Made by a program: the position numbers and the translations under genes. Under the pieces are notes generated by a model. That model was given only the letters and a program-made list of their open reading frames with translations. It searched no databases and was not told the origin of the DNA. From Rotaria socialis (Eukaryota > Rotifera > Eurotatoria > Philodinida > Philodinidae), in NCBI GenBank assembly GCA_905331475.1, contig CAJNYU010003841.1:1-64000 (forward strand): 64,000 nt of DNA. The letters are read 5' to 3'. Numbering within the stretch: the first letter of the stretch is position 1; every line of letters starts with the position of its first letter. This document shows, piece after piece, positions 11,446-23,972 of this stretch.

Positions 11446-13869
11446 GCTTGATAGGAAAACAATTATTTACTACTTTACGAATGACAAAATCTGAACAATA
11501 GTAAACCTTTGTTCGCGGGTGACTGATCAACTTGATGAAATATTGCGTTGGTCAGAATTAATAATTAATAACATATGACAGAAAATTTCTTATGGAAAAA
11601 AATTAATTAGATTTATTTTAACAGAAGTACTAATTATTTAAACAGAGAGGGCGCTATTGTTCAAGTATGTTTTACTAACTGGCATGATCAGTAGAGGTCG
11701 ATAGATTCAGTATTGCTTTAACTTCAAAAACTGACCTATTTTTAATAGTATCTGACATAGTTTTACATCATACCATAAGACATGTCAGTTCATTAAGGGC
11801 ATGCCTCTAGTTCCGGCTGTTACCGAATGAAAAGATCTTGTTTAAACTAAAAAACGGCCATTACTGCCTTTGACATATTATTTTTATGAAACTAATTGAA
11901 ATCAATTAGCACATTATTAACAGAAATTAACATTTGATATAGCAGTGAATATAGTCAACATGCTAGTTGCATGATAAAGTAGCAAATTTGCCTGAATGCG
12001 TTGCTCAGACGGATATAATCATTAGTATAAAAAAAATGAACAAACTCCGGAAACAGATGCATGCGCAACATGCACTCATTTTCAGTATAACTGTGTATGT
12101 TATCTTCAGCAGCAACAACAACAACAACAACAGCTGACGGATTAATTAACAGCATTGATATTAAGCTTAAATGACACGATCAAACTAATGTAGAGACTGT
12201 CGTGACTTAATTGAAGGTATTTTGAAAAACACGGTGGCTCAATTGATCCACGATGGCGAGAACAAGTCCGTTAGATATTGCTGGTTTAGAATATTTCATA
12301 AATGTGAAATTTCAAAATCAGCAACCTTCATTTTGAAAATAAGTCAAATATTCACTAACAAGTAGCGAAAGCCCTCATGTGTGAAATGAATACTTGAAGC
12401 ATTGTGGTAGAATAAGTGACGACAATAATGTGGAATGTAATCGATTTTTTGAAACAATCTCTAATATGAAAATGGAATGCTATCAATTAACAGAAACATA
12501 AGAATTGGCTTGCCGAAAGAATCTTTATTCTATTTTCGACAAAGACATTTCCGGATTTAAGACACTTTTTTGTTTCTGCTTTGGAGAATGGCACCTCCGG
12601 GTATAAAGAAACGTTTGTTCGACTACTGAGATGTTGTCCTGGAAAACAAAACAAAATCTTTACAGATAGCTCCGAGTCTAGGTCTGAACTGTCACAACGA
12701 ATCAGTTCCTGTCAGTGGAAATGTTTGAAAGTATTCTTTTTTTATAACGCAATATGATCTGTTCAAAGAGTTATTTTTCTTCTGTGATCGGAACTGTTCG
12801 AACTACAACTTTCGTCATTGAATCTCGATCATGAACGGAAGAAATAAGCAATCATTTTCAATAATGATTTATTGAACAGAATATTTAAAAAAAATACTAT
12901 CAACTAGTTTTCTGATAAACAAATAGTACGCATGAACAAATGATTATTTTATATTATAGTCCAATATTGATGCAATATGTGGAGTAGAAAGATAATATTT
13001 AATTTTATGCGCGTTGTTTTCTCGATCAATCATATGAAAGCAATCATTTACATCAATATAAATATATACAGATTTAATTGTCTCCGTTATTTTATTGTAA
13101 TAATCCTATTCATATATTTGTCAAATGGCTAAAAGACATGTAAAACAATATTGCATTTCTTGTTCTATTGAGGAAAAAAAAGACAAAAGTCAAATTATGT
13201 CGCAAAGGGAAAAACAGGTTTAATATTACAGTAAAATCAAGTATTCTTTTTAGAAACTAATCTTCTTTAGAGCTTATTGTTATTTAAAGAAAAATTTCTT
13301 TCTCGGGTATCGTGATTAAGTAGAAACGAACAAAGGTACTCAATGCACGCTTTTTTAATCACAGAAACTACTCGGCTTTTATCAATATTATTTGTCTATG
13401 TTATGATTGAGAATTGAATTTTCTTGCACATAGCTATTACATAGTTACAGCAATTGATTGACACAATTTTTAACTATAGATACACCGATTCAATAGTTGC
13501 AAAAAGATTTTCTTTCTTTTTTTTTTTATAGATGAAAGCCTTCATAAATACAAATTTCAAAATGTCGTGCTCAATTCATAAATCATTCTCATGAAATAAA
13601 GAATCATTTTTGGTTCATAAATAGAAAAATACCCTTGATTATTTCCTTCTTGAATGTTCTTAAGAGAAAAAATATTAAACCAAAATAAAAGAATAGTAAT
13701 TCATAATTCGAAAGTGAAATTATCAGTTGGCTTTTAGAAAATATTTTAAAGTAATGGTAGAATGGCAGGTTGTTTTCTCTCTATCTCGTAAATGCACATA
13801 CCAGATGTGTCTTAAATGGAAAACAATTATTATGAATTATGCTTTTTATTTTATTTTTTCTAATTATAG
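11446..13869. other. Intergenic, no gene seen
   Basis: AT-rich. It contains a (CAA)n run at 12107-12134. A minus-strand frame over 11955-12155 includes that run and has no protein character. Confidence 0.5.
12107..12134. repeat. (CAA/CAG)n microsatellite
   Basis: CAGCAG followed by about six CAA units and CAGC, seen directly. Confidence 0.75.
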
Positions 13870-16462
13870 TTGAACTATTTGAAAATTCTGTTCGTGCTTT
13901 TGTGGATCATGAATGCGAGCGAATCACTGTTAAGCAACGGACCAGCAGAAAGGGAGCGAGTGCCTTCATTCGGTAAGTTTTTAATAATGAAAAATTGTAG
14001 CTAGACTAAATTTAATGGCATCACCATTTGTTAAAATATTCCAAAAAGAGAAGGATTACTAATGAAAATTATCAAGGAATTCATTGATGATAACTTGAGA
14101 AAAAAATAACAATATTTCATGTTTATTCTAAAAATTACCTATTTCTTGATTTTCTTTAGTTTAAAACAATTAATGCGTATGCTTTTCTTCCGCTCTTTTT
14201 ACCTAATAAAATAGAATATTTGATGTAAATATGATAAACTAGGATTATTTTAATTCTTATTTATAAATAAAAAATAAATAATTTTACCCGATGAATTCAA
14301 CTGTTCAGATATTTGCTGAAATTTCAATTTGTGGGCAATTTCAAAATCTAATAAATTTAATATTTCAATCTTTTTTTAACTATCAATGAGAGAGCCTATA
14401 AATCAGAAAGTTGCAATTTGCTCTTTGTTAATAACACGCATGCCGTTCATTTCCTTGACAGTGCTTGACAGATTCATCTAACATGCAAAGGTCTTTTCTT
14501 TTTCTAATAAAGATGAGCTTTTTTTCTTATTATCAGACGTCTCTTAATCTTCAATTAATAATTGATGACTAGCAGGCTTTTTCTTATAAACCATAGATTT
14601 GCATTATTAGATCCACCCTATAAATATAAAGCGATGTTGCCGTGATAATCAATCACGAAAGTAATCTGTTGGGATGTTCTGCTTATTTTTGCAGCCTTTT
14701 TGCTCCTATCATATGTTATTTCCTTAGTAAATGTGATGTATAATTCAAAAAAAAACAACAGTACACCCTAATAATAAACAAATAGAAATATTCAACATAT
14801 TCGTAGAGTTGTCGATCAGAGAAATTCGATTAAAGAGCTTTTCTATTTCCGCCGTAGCTCTGTTGGATATATTGACTATGTTCACAAAAAACTTGTTCTG
14901 ATAGAAACGCAAGCGTGCGATTGAATTGCAATTTCTACATTTATTATCGACATAATTATCGCTTTTGTCGAGAGAAAAATAACTATGACACCTAGATCAT
15001 TTTTCATCCACTCGGTTGAAAACATGTCTTGCTATAATGGAAAAACAAAAAAGAAGAAAAATGAGCGTGCATCTCATTTGTTTCTTGTTTGTTTTGTCGT
15101 TCGTTGCTCGTCACAACGGGAATGCCTATCCTTTTTAAAAATCTATTAACAGATTTACAAATGAAACAGTAGAAGTTCTAGGGATAGAATAGAACAGAAA
15201 AGCAAACTAAAGAGACTAATGAAAGAAAAACGCTGATAATTATGATGTTGTTGTTGGTGATGATGAAAAAAACAAGAAGAGAATGTAGAGTAACTCCCTA
15301 TTGTACTCTCGGTCGAGAAGGATGAAAACCTCGGTACTCATACTCGTCCTGTCAGCTCAACGAAAGCGAGCTCGTCACTCATGACAATTTTCTTCTATTT
15401 TTTTTAACATTATTCTCTCAGTTTATTATAGTGGAAAAGCACGAAATGACAGAGGGGAAACGGGAAGAGGAAAATGCGAGCTGCATGAGGCAGGCAGACC
15501 AATGCGAACAAATATCTTATTAAACAGAGTGAGCAAGCATCAAGAGCACACAAAAAGATAGGGAGGCATGGAAGAGTAGACGAGTAACGCAAGTAAAAGA
15601 ACTGCGAAAGGAAACAGAGGACTATGCAAAGAACAGAGAGAGAGAGAAAGAGAGGGAGAGAGAGCTAGAAGAAAATAGAAATGAAGAGAGAAATAGTTGT
15701 ATTTATTACACCAATTTTAATGACACATACCTATTGTAACTATTGCCCAAAAATTGACAACCAGAGAAGTAGTATATATATATGCATATAGAAAGACTAA
15801 TATGATCATTATAACTTTGTTTCAAAGAAAATTTTGAGAAGATGTTCAGCTATTTTTTAAATAAACAATTAGAGAATTAAGTACATTCGACTTAAGCTAA
15901 CCAAAAAACAACTCATATATCTAATCACTTCTAAGTTCAGCAGCGCTCTTCCCTTTTTTGTGTTCATCAAAATTGTCGTTTGATTATCATCTATAATTAC
16001 GTATAAGAAATGTGTACTCGATTAAAAGAAAATTACTAGAAAACTAAAATCCATTCACAGACAAAAAATAATTAATATTAGATTTAAATTAGCCATAAGC
16101 TTATATGTTTTTCTGTTCATTTTTAAACAATAAACACAAACGAATGTGATCAGTCTTACGTAAACATCAACGATAGGTCTATGGGAGTAGGAGATTCGTA
16201 TATACAATCATATAGATCTCTATGAAAATTACGTCTAAGCGTTCTATAAAATAGTATGTAAGAAATGCTTGTTTCAAGCATATCTGATAGCAAATCAATT
16301 TTTTAATATCTTCTATTTCGCATATGTGCATGTTGATTATTTGTGACTGCAGCGCTTAATGACGATCATCATTATGACAAAGAGGAATGGTTTTGGATGT
16401 TTCCATGTGCACAAGCACTTCAGTCTTGTGCCATGTTGCCACTTGCATTCCTTGTGATTTGA
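13870..16462 (+). CDS. Possible two-exon gene for a short secreted peptide (doubtful)
   Basis: Candidate exons 13870-13972 (acceptor TTATAG, donor CGGTAAG) and 16353-16462 (acceptor ACTGCAG, stop TGA) join in matching phase across an intron of about 2.4 kb. The first exon in this frame reads through a hydrophobic stretch (LKILFVLLWI) that looks like a signal peptide, then NASESLLSNGPAERERVPSF. The second ends with a Trp/Cys-rich tail (EEWFWMFPCAQALQSCAMLP). The first ATG in the frame (13909) lies inside the hydrophobic stretch, so a complete signal peptide would need an upstream exon, which I could not find. The intron is far longer than usual here. I name no function. This may be chance. Confidence 0.22.
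15635..15664. repeat. (GA)n microsatellite
   Basis: Imperfect GA run within a purine-rich segment (15600-15690). Confidence 0.75.
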
Positions 16463-16999
16463 AGAGACTACTCTCTCTTGCTCTCTCGTTCTTCTCATCG
16501 ACAGAGCCGAATCTTTTTCTCAGTCTCTATTTCTTTTTTTTGCTGTGATGCAATACGACCATTATAGGAGGATGACAACAAATAACAACAGCAAGAGCGA
16601 TTCGCCGCCGCCACTGTCGCTGCTTCTGTCGCATAATCATCATCGCTTTGTCTCGTTCGTGCATGCCGTTCCTCTGATCATCAACATTACTGCTGCTATT
16701 GCCTTCTTCTCGTCGTCTTCATCATTGCCAATGTTTCGACCGTACGATTATTACCACTGTTGTTACTGGTCCCTCTTTTGACATTTACGATTTCATCGAT
16801 TTCTTCACATTTCCTTGAAAAAAAATAAAGGAAACCGCGTGGCAACATATTCCCTATCTAGGACAACGTAGAATTTTCATATAAACTACCGATGAATGTC
16901 AATTGGACAATGTCTTTTCTTCCTTATTCTTATCCAACAACGACTTTGAACTTGTAAACAAGCACAAACAGAGAAAGCAAATATCAGAACACAAATATT

Positions 17000-18419
17000 A
17001 TGGGTTGCAGTCAGGCTAAAATTGAACCTGAAGCGTTGACACCTGACGATGCCAGAATCATTAGAGAAACATGGAAAATGGTAGGCAGAGAAGCCTATGG
17101 TGAATATGGTCAACGGCTCATGCTCAGGTACGTTAAAATGAGTGAGGTGTTCTCTTGAGAAAAGTACACTGTAGTATTATTATTATTACTATTATTAAAA
17201 AACATGTTCGTTAAACTAGTCACAGTAGTAGCAGTAGTGGCTTTTCCATTTTCTCATATATCATTTTCTTTTGATTCATGTCGAAAAGCAACGAATATAA
17301 AAGAAATGGATCAATGATTCTTTCGTTATATATTGTTCTCAGCAGAATTGCAATTTAGATATGCTCAAGTTTGTTTTCTACTTATTAGATCTAAAAATAA
17401 GAATTACAAAATCTACTCTTCTGTGAAGCCTTATATTACTTTCTATTCGTTTAATTTAGTTCGATATAGAAAATATTTTTATATTCATATTTATTTGCAG
17501 TGCACTTGTGCATACTGAATGAATGAAATATTCTTTTAAGTCGATTGGACTCTTTTTTAAAGTCTCAAGCAGTGCTTATGTGGTTGTTTATATGTATATT
17601 ACAAGTATATGTATACAAGCCACGCGTAGCAGCTAGGAACTAATATCATGCAGATTAATTCACACTTCGCGCGCTATCGAACATGCCTAGTTATGGTCGT
17701 ATTTTCCCCTAAAAAAGCTTTGATTGACGATAGCAGTAGGAGAAAAAGAAAAAAAAACCTATTTATAAACACAGACGAAAACGATCACGTTCTGAGAAAT
17801 AATTGATTTGTATTACGCGCACAAAAAATAAATTATCTTTCGATAGAGAAACAAAAGGTTAATCGTTTAATGTGTTTGGCGAGAGAAAAGAAAAATAAGA
17901 TCAATTTAATTGTTTATTTTTTGTTGTTAATAATCGAATAGGATCTTTCAAAAATGTCCAGATATAAAATCACTTTGGCAAAACTCTCGTGTTATGAATA
18001 ATACAAATGCAACAACCACCACAGCTGCTGACGATGCAGATGCTCCTAATACAGCTAATCGTTGGAAAATCGACCTAAGAAATCATGGTTCGAAATTTTT
18101 CAATTCATTGGATGACCTAATTAGTGTTGTTGATAAGCCCGATGAACTATTCAAAATGCTACATGAAATTGGTATTCGACATAAAAATTACGAAACTAAA
18201 CCTGAACATATTCAAGTACTATAGTTTTATCGGATTTATTTTTATTAATTGCCTTTGTTTTCTCTTAAATTTCAATAGGCAATTGTTGATGGTCTTAACC
18301 ATACAATGGAATTTGGTTTACGCGACAAATGGACGGATAATCGCCAGAAATCTTTTCAACGTTTAATTAATATTATTGTTGGACGTACTAATAGAGCATT
18401 GACTGGTGACGAAAAATGA
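17000..18419 (+). CDS. Globin with N-myristoylation-type N-terminus (globin X-like)
   Basis: Exons 17000-17127, 17942-18215 and 18279-18419 give 180 residues. Seen: N-terminus Met-Gly-Cys-Ser, a textbook site for myristoylation at Gly2 and palmitoylation at Cys3, so membrane anchoring is likely. Helix A-B follows (LTPDDARIIRETWKMVGREA), then Pro49 (helix C), distal His91 (LRNHGSKFF) and proximal His123 (IGIRHKNY). The His-His spacing of 32 matches neuroglobin. Both introns sit at the classical animal globin positions: B12.2, splitting an Arg codon AG/G, and G7.0, phase 0. Odd points: Trp55 falls where Phe CD1 is expected, and a Thr/Ala/Asp-rich stretch (62-82) enlarges the CD region. Membrane-bound globin X proteins are thought to act in redox or nitrite/NO chemistry rather than oxygen transport. 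The first intron is 814 bp, long for this window. Confidence 0.92.
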
Positions 18420-18557
18420 CGTCTTTCCTATCTTTTTTTTTTATATCAGCAAATCTATATACTGCTGATCTTGCCGTCCGCTTGTTAATCCTTCATTGAG
18501 CACTAAACGTTTTCGAGTACATCCTGAATACCGACCATTAGCGTGCCCGACGATGAA

Positions 18558-18563
18558 AATAAA
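18558..18563 (+). terminator. Polyadenylation signal of the globin gene
   Basis: AATAAA about 140 bp after the globin stop codon. Confidence 0.4.
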
Positions 18564-21500
18564 CTATAACATAGCATCTAAATTTTTAATGAATCCATTA
18601 AGTTTCAATGGATGGATTTAATTGTCTCGTAATTCTTTACTTGTGCTCCTTCTATCTCTTCTTCTTTTTGTGCATCATCTTCACAGCTCTTCAATCTCTT
18701 TTTTTGCTTCGTCATTATTGTCGTAATTGTCATTTTTAGTGCCTTTTTGTATTCTAAAATTTTTTCTTTGCTACTTTGTGTTTTATTTTCACATGAGGAG
18801 AAAAAGGTAAACTCTATCGAAACAAAAAGAAGCAGCAACATTAAAGAAAAATTTATTATCATGAACAAAAAAAATTTGAAATGACCTTGACATATCTCAG
18901 GAAAAAGCATTTTGTTATTGCTAATATTCTTAATGTATCCAATAATTAAATTATAGTTTATAATCGAAAGGCTAAATGAGATTTAGTGCATTTTTTTTTC
19001 GAAATCAACTTGATTATCCGATTCAGTTAAGATAAATAATGCGCAATGATAGATCGAAACCGACTCTCAGATTGAAAGATCCATTATAATCAACCAGAAA
19101 GAAAAACAACAACAAGGATTCGTTCTCAATTTGTTTTTTTTTTTGTTGATTAACTTTCCTGTTATTATAATGATTTAATGTCTATATTTAGAGTGTATAA
19201 TTATGACAAAATGAAATTCAATACATAGATATTAATTGAATGTTTTTCTTTTTTTGCTTCTAAAAATTAAGTACGAACCAAAAAGAAGAAAAAAAAACAT
19301 ATAGAAGTTCTTTTTTAAGGACGACTTTGCAGGGCTCCAATGATAACGATAGATTTCTAGAGTAGGAAAATTGAATATTCATATAAATTGGAATCAAGTC
19401 AAGTGGAACCTTCACATAAAAGAAATTATTTTATCAAAGCAGTAGACTCATTTCCAAGTCTTTACGGTTAGCATAATAAAACATGATAATAAGCCAATAG
19501 TTTTGCATGAGAAAACAAAACTTCAACCATAAAAGACAACATCATAAAAATTGTTTCGGTGAAAAAGAAAAAGATTTTTTTTAACAATTTACTTTATTTT
19601 CATATTTTTCATAAAAATATGAACCAACACTTGCATCAAATCAACTAACAAGAGAATCTATACAAATTGAAACTAGTCGTAAATCTGCTAAATGTTCGAT
19701 TTTATTTTTAAAGGAGTCGTTCTCAAAAATCAGATTCATGTTATATTCATACCCGTTGCATTACTTATTATGTGCTCTAGATTCAATCCAATATTTCGGA
19801 ATGTATAGAACTCCATTAGTACTTATATTGATTGTCTTTCTCTTGGCCACGACGGTCGCTGCGTTGAAGTTAATTGCTCAGTTTATTGTAATGTTTTAAA
19901 ATTTTCTCTGCTACTTTCGTTCTAGGTAAATGTCAATGATAGGCGCACAATTGCAGTGAATTATACGTTCATAGAAAACGATTCACTTTTTTCTTGAAAA
20001 TTTCCAAATAATGAGGCTCCTCTGAATCTGAGATAGACTCTTATTTTTGAATCTTTAATTGCAAATATTGACATAGTTTCTATTTTCATGTTTTTACGAT
20101 CTGGTAGTGGTAAAGTTTTTTTCTTTTTAACTATTGAAAATGAGTCTCACTTTTTGTCTAAACTAGATTGCTAAAATAGTATTTTGTTTGAGCTCACTAA
20201 CCTAAAATTACTGCGTATTTAAATATCTTCTTCTACATGTCTATTCAACAATCAATAGAAATGTCCTAGAGTGATAAATCGATCTGGAAACACAAATTCG
20301 ATAGAATTGTTTTCCAAATTCAATTTCTACTATAATCAATATTCTCTTCAATGAATTATTCAGCTTCAAGTGTATTTAAAAACTCAATTGAATTATTAAT
20401 CTCAAGTGTAGCATCTTATAATTGATGATAAATATTAACTATATGACATTGAATTCGTTGAGTTCATTAATTAATATATTCTTTCTATGCAGTACTAGAT
20501 GAATCATAGATGGTAAAACTGATTTTTTTGCTCTTAAATAGGATCTATGTAGAATCATTGTATATGAATTTTCATTAATGTTCTTTAGCAAGCATGCATC
20601 CGTTCAGAATAAGAACGAGTTAAGAATTTTTCCGATTATTCGTTTGAATTATATTATCGGTAGCGAAGAGAAAAAGCAGAAGAGGGAGGAAACAATCAAT
20701 TAATTCAATATAATCATAGAAAGTTGGAGTCAAGCAGAAATTCGATGAATTCTTTGGTTCAATTCCAACAATAGTCATACATAAAATAATAAGATAAACT
20801 TACAGAATAAAATTCATCAGTACTGATCCGGTTTGTCGAAGATTGAATAATGTTAATGCGTGAAATTTATACAAGAACCATCGCTACATAGGTCTTATGA
20901 TGAAACACACGGATATGTATCTTTCAACTTAGATTTGCTCTCTATTAAACAATTAATCAAACAGACTAGCGTGATTTGGGATATGATACTCTTGAATCAT
21001 GAGAAAATTTTTCTTGCGTTCTATTAGTGAAACAAATGTGCATATTCTCTCGAACAAATCCAGGCCTCTTTCCTTATGTTAGGTGCCTCCGGCTAGTCGT
21101 GCAATCAACGCTGGCGAGACGGCTGATTTTTTATCCATGTATCCAATTTTTTTAATATCTAATATCACATTTAACATGAAATCGTATGACCGATTACAGA
21201 GCAAACTTATTGATATATTTTACTTAGCGAGAGAGACGCATTACTGGTGCGTAGATGTTATCATTCGAAAACTTTGCTATTTTCGAATAATTCACTGATA
21301 GCAAATATGAGTTCATTTGCATTTCATGCGTGTTCATGATTGGGAAGAAAGAGTGTACTTTTAAATACATATAATTATGGGTAAATTAGAGAAGATAAAT
21401 GCTGACAAATTACCGAGAAGAACTTCAAAGTAGTTCAATTAAAATATGATGCATCGAAAAAAACTTCAAGTATAAATTAATCTCTTTCCTGTTATACTTA

Positions 21501-23972
21501 CCTTGAGATAGTTGTGGTCCGTCTATATCGAATATTATTTACCATAGCATTAAGTTGTACCTTTTCACAACAAACATGCAACTCATTTTTTTTCTTATAA
21601 TAGAAACTTATTCCTTTTTCAATTCTTGTATGACAAAAGAAAAACTGTCTACTTAAGTGAATATATATCTGTAGATAGATCTAAATAGAAAATTTACTTG
21701 AATCAATAGTAAGAAAGAAAAAGAGGCAGTTTAAATTCAAGACAATAAAAAGTAAATCGTATCATAGCTGCATAGTTTTATGCTTTATCGTTGAATAAAT
21801 GAAGAGCTTGAGATTAAGTCTTCTGTAGACTATTATACGACGGCAATGCTAATCGATCAGTGTACTTTTGTCAATCTTATGATTAGAAGAAAGAAAATTT
21901 TCTTCTTACATGTTATCTGTTATATTTGAAATAAATTTTCAACTGACAACAGCTTTTTTCTAGCTCTCTTGTATACTCACCATTTGGTACAAAAGAAAAG
22001 ACATTTAACAGAGTTGTTTTGATGAGAGAAACAACGATTACTCACATTGTTGTACAATATCTTCGCCAGAAAAACATTTGTGTTCTGTCAGGATGTCTCA
22101 TGATTTATGATTGATCTTTGCAGGCGATTTGGAGGAAAATAAACAGGCGTCATTGGCAGTTTGTATGACTATTGGCATGTTTAATTATTCTTAGAAATCA
22201 ATCGAGAAAATAAAACATATTTTGATGACATTCTGACATGCGCTTTAGGCCATATATTTACATAGAGTATGGTATCTGATATCATATTTTTTCTCTATAT
22301 GATAATTTTTTTCAAAAATGAAAATGCAAGTTGATGTTCGAAGTGAAACGGCTTTTCAGTGTCTAAGTGACTTAGCTGATACATTTTACAGTTCATAGAA
22401 AATTAAAAAAAAACTTCCATTCAGTTACATAATAGTATTGTGAGACTACTTAGAGAATTGTGTAGAACGATATTTTTAATTCTATAGTACTTGAAGAATT
22501 CTTTGAAAAACCAAAACTTACTATTAATCAATACAGAATACCATCGTATATCAATATAATAGAGAATTGACTATCTGTCACGTAACGGCATAAGCGACTT
22601 GGCTCTATTTTGACGTTGAAATGTTAAGAAAGTTAAAGGAAATTTTCCTGATGAATTCAAATCATCGGGTCATGTTTTAAATATGCATATGTGGAATTGA
22701 AAATAGTTTCAAACTTTGCATAGTGAATCAATAAACTTATTGATGAAGAAAACCGTGGTGCCATTGGAGATTTCGATGAACAGAAGAGAGTTTTAAACAA
22801 TTAATGATCATAAACCTGGAATAACTGGAAAACAACGAGCTAAATTTATTACTGACTGAAAATTCTCGTTGTCATGCTTAAAATCTTATAAAATAATCAA
22901 CATCGAAAGGATAATTATAGGAATATATTTAATAGAATATCTTATCTATAATAATGTTTACAATAGCTTTATCTTGGAGGTAAATCTTAAATACTTTTCT
23001 AGATAAAAAATCTAGAAGATAGTAGCAATTTGATGATGGCACTATCTCTTATCTATTCCTCGGATATTTTTCAGATTTTACAGTTCTTTTCATTATTGTC
23101 TTGCGTGACATTGTCTAACGCATCACATTCTAGAATGATCACTGCACGTGTTCGATAATCAGAGTTGCATTCTGAGCGAATTGCTCGCGCTAAGATGTTA
23201 CCAACTACCTAGCTGCTTTCCCTTCGGACTATTTGCAATTAGATCGGTTACAATAAATAATAAAAATAGCTATTTATACTTCGTTGCCAACTGTGCGTTT
23301 GTTAAATTACACGCAATGGAGTTTCAGGTTCCTATAGGATTGAAACGCAAGTTATACGTTGGCTTATATATGGACCTCAATACCAAGAGAAACATGTCAA
23401 TGTTTTAGGTAGCATAGACATATCTCACATAGGATATTTATATTTAAGAAAAAATGCCTATTCCGACTTGTTTTGCAAAAAGAGAACATTCCGATGACAA
23501 GTTGATACTTCGACATGAGTGTATCTGTTCATACTCGCATTTTATGACATTTCTAATTGCTGTGTGACCTTTCAATATAAAAAGCATTCGTTCAGTATTC
23601 AATCATCGAGGTTCACAATAACTCTATGCTCATAGAGTTGCCAAAATAGAGAACGATTCTGATTAGTCATAAAAGAAAAATAAAGAGAAGAAGTCGAACA
23701 AAACCTTTTCAGTACTTATTCTGATCCATTGCATGGCAACAGACTGTTGCCAACAGTGTCGAGCAAAAAATCGATCATCCCGTTAGAAACGTTCTTTCAT
23801 TAGTTGTTTAATATTATGATAGCTATCTTGATCTTCGAATGTTTTTATTGAACGTGCTATTAGACCTATTGGCGCTTTTCTGCATGAAAATCAATTTGAA
23901 TTCATGTGTTCAGTATGATTCATTTGTTTTTATTTACAATAATCAAACCGCAAAACAAGAGCTATTCTATTT
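18564..23972. other. Gene-poor 5.4-kb stretch
   Basis: No gene recognised on either strand. The frames at 18605-18910 (minus), 21083-21298 and 23148-23408 (plus) lack splice context and protein-like composition. The stretch is AT-rich with poly-T tracts. Confidence 0.5.

Noticed and set aside
13870..13972. Alternative frame of the same exon (ELFENSVRAFVDHECERI)
   Set aside because: It looks protein-like, but joining it to the downstream exon at 16353 gives an immediate stop, and no other exon in phase was found.
16545..16781. 78-residue plus-strand frame rich in Ser, His and Pro
   Set aside because: Low-complexity trinucleotide-like composition in the likely 5' region of the globin gene. 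No splice partner and no family.
18605..18910. 101-residue minus-strand frame with one hydrophobic stretch
   Set aside because: Composition follows the poly-A/T tracts. No splice context, no family.
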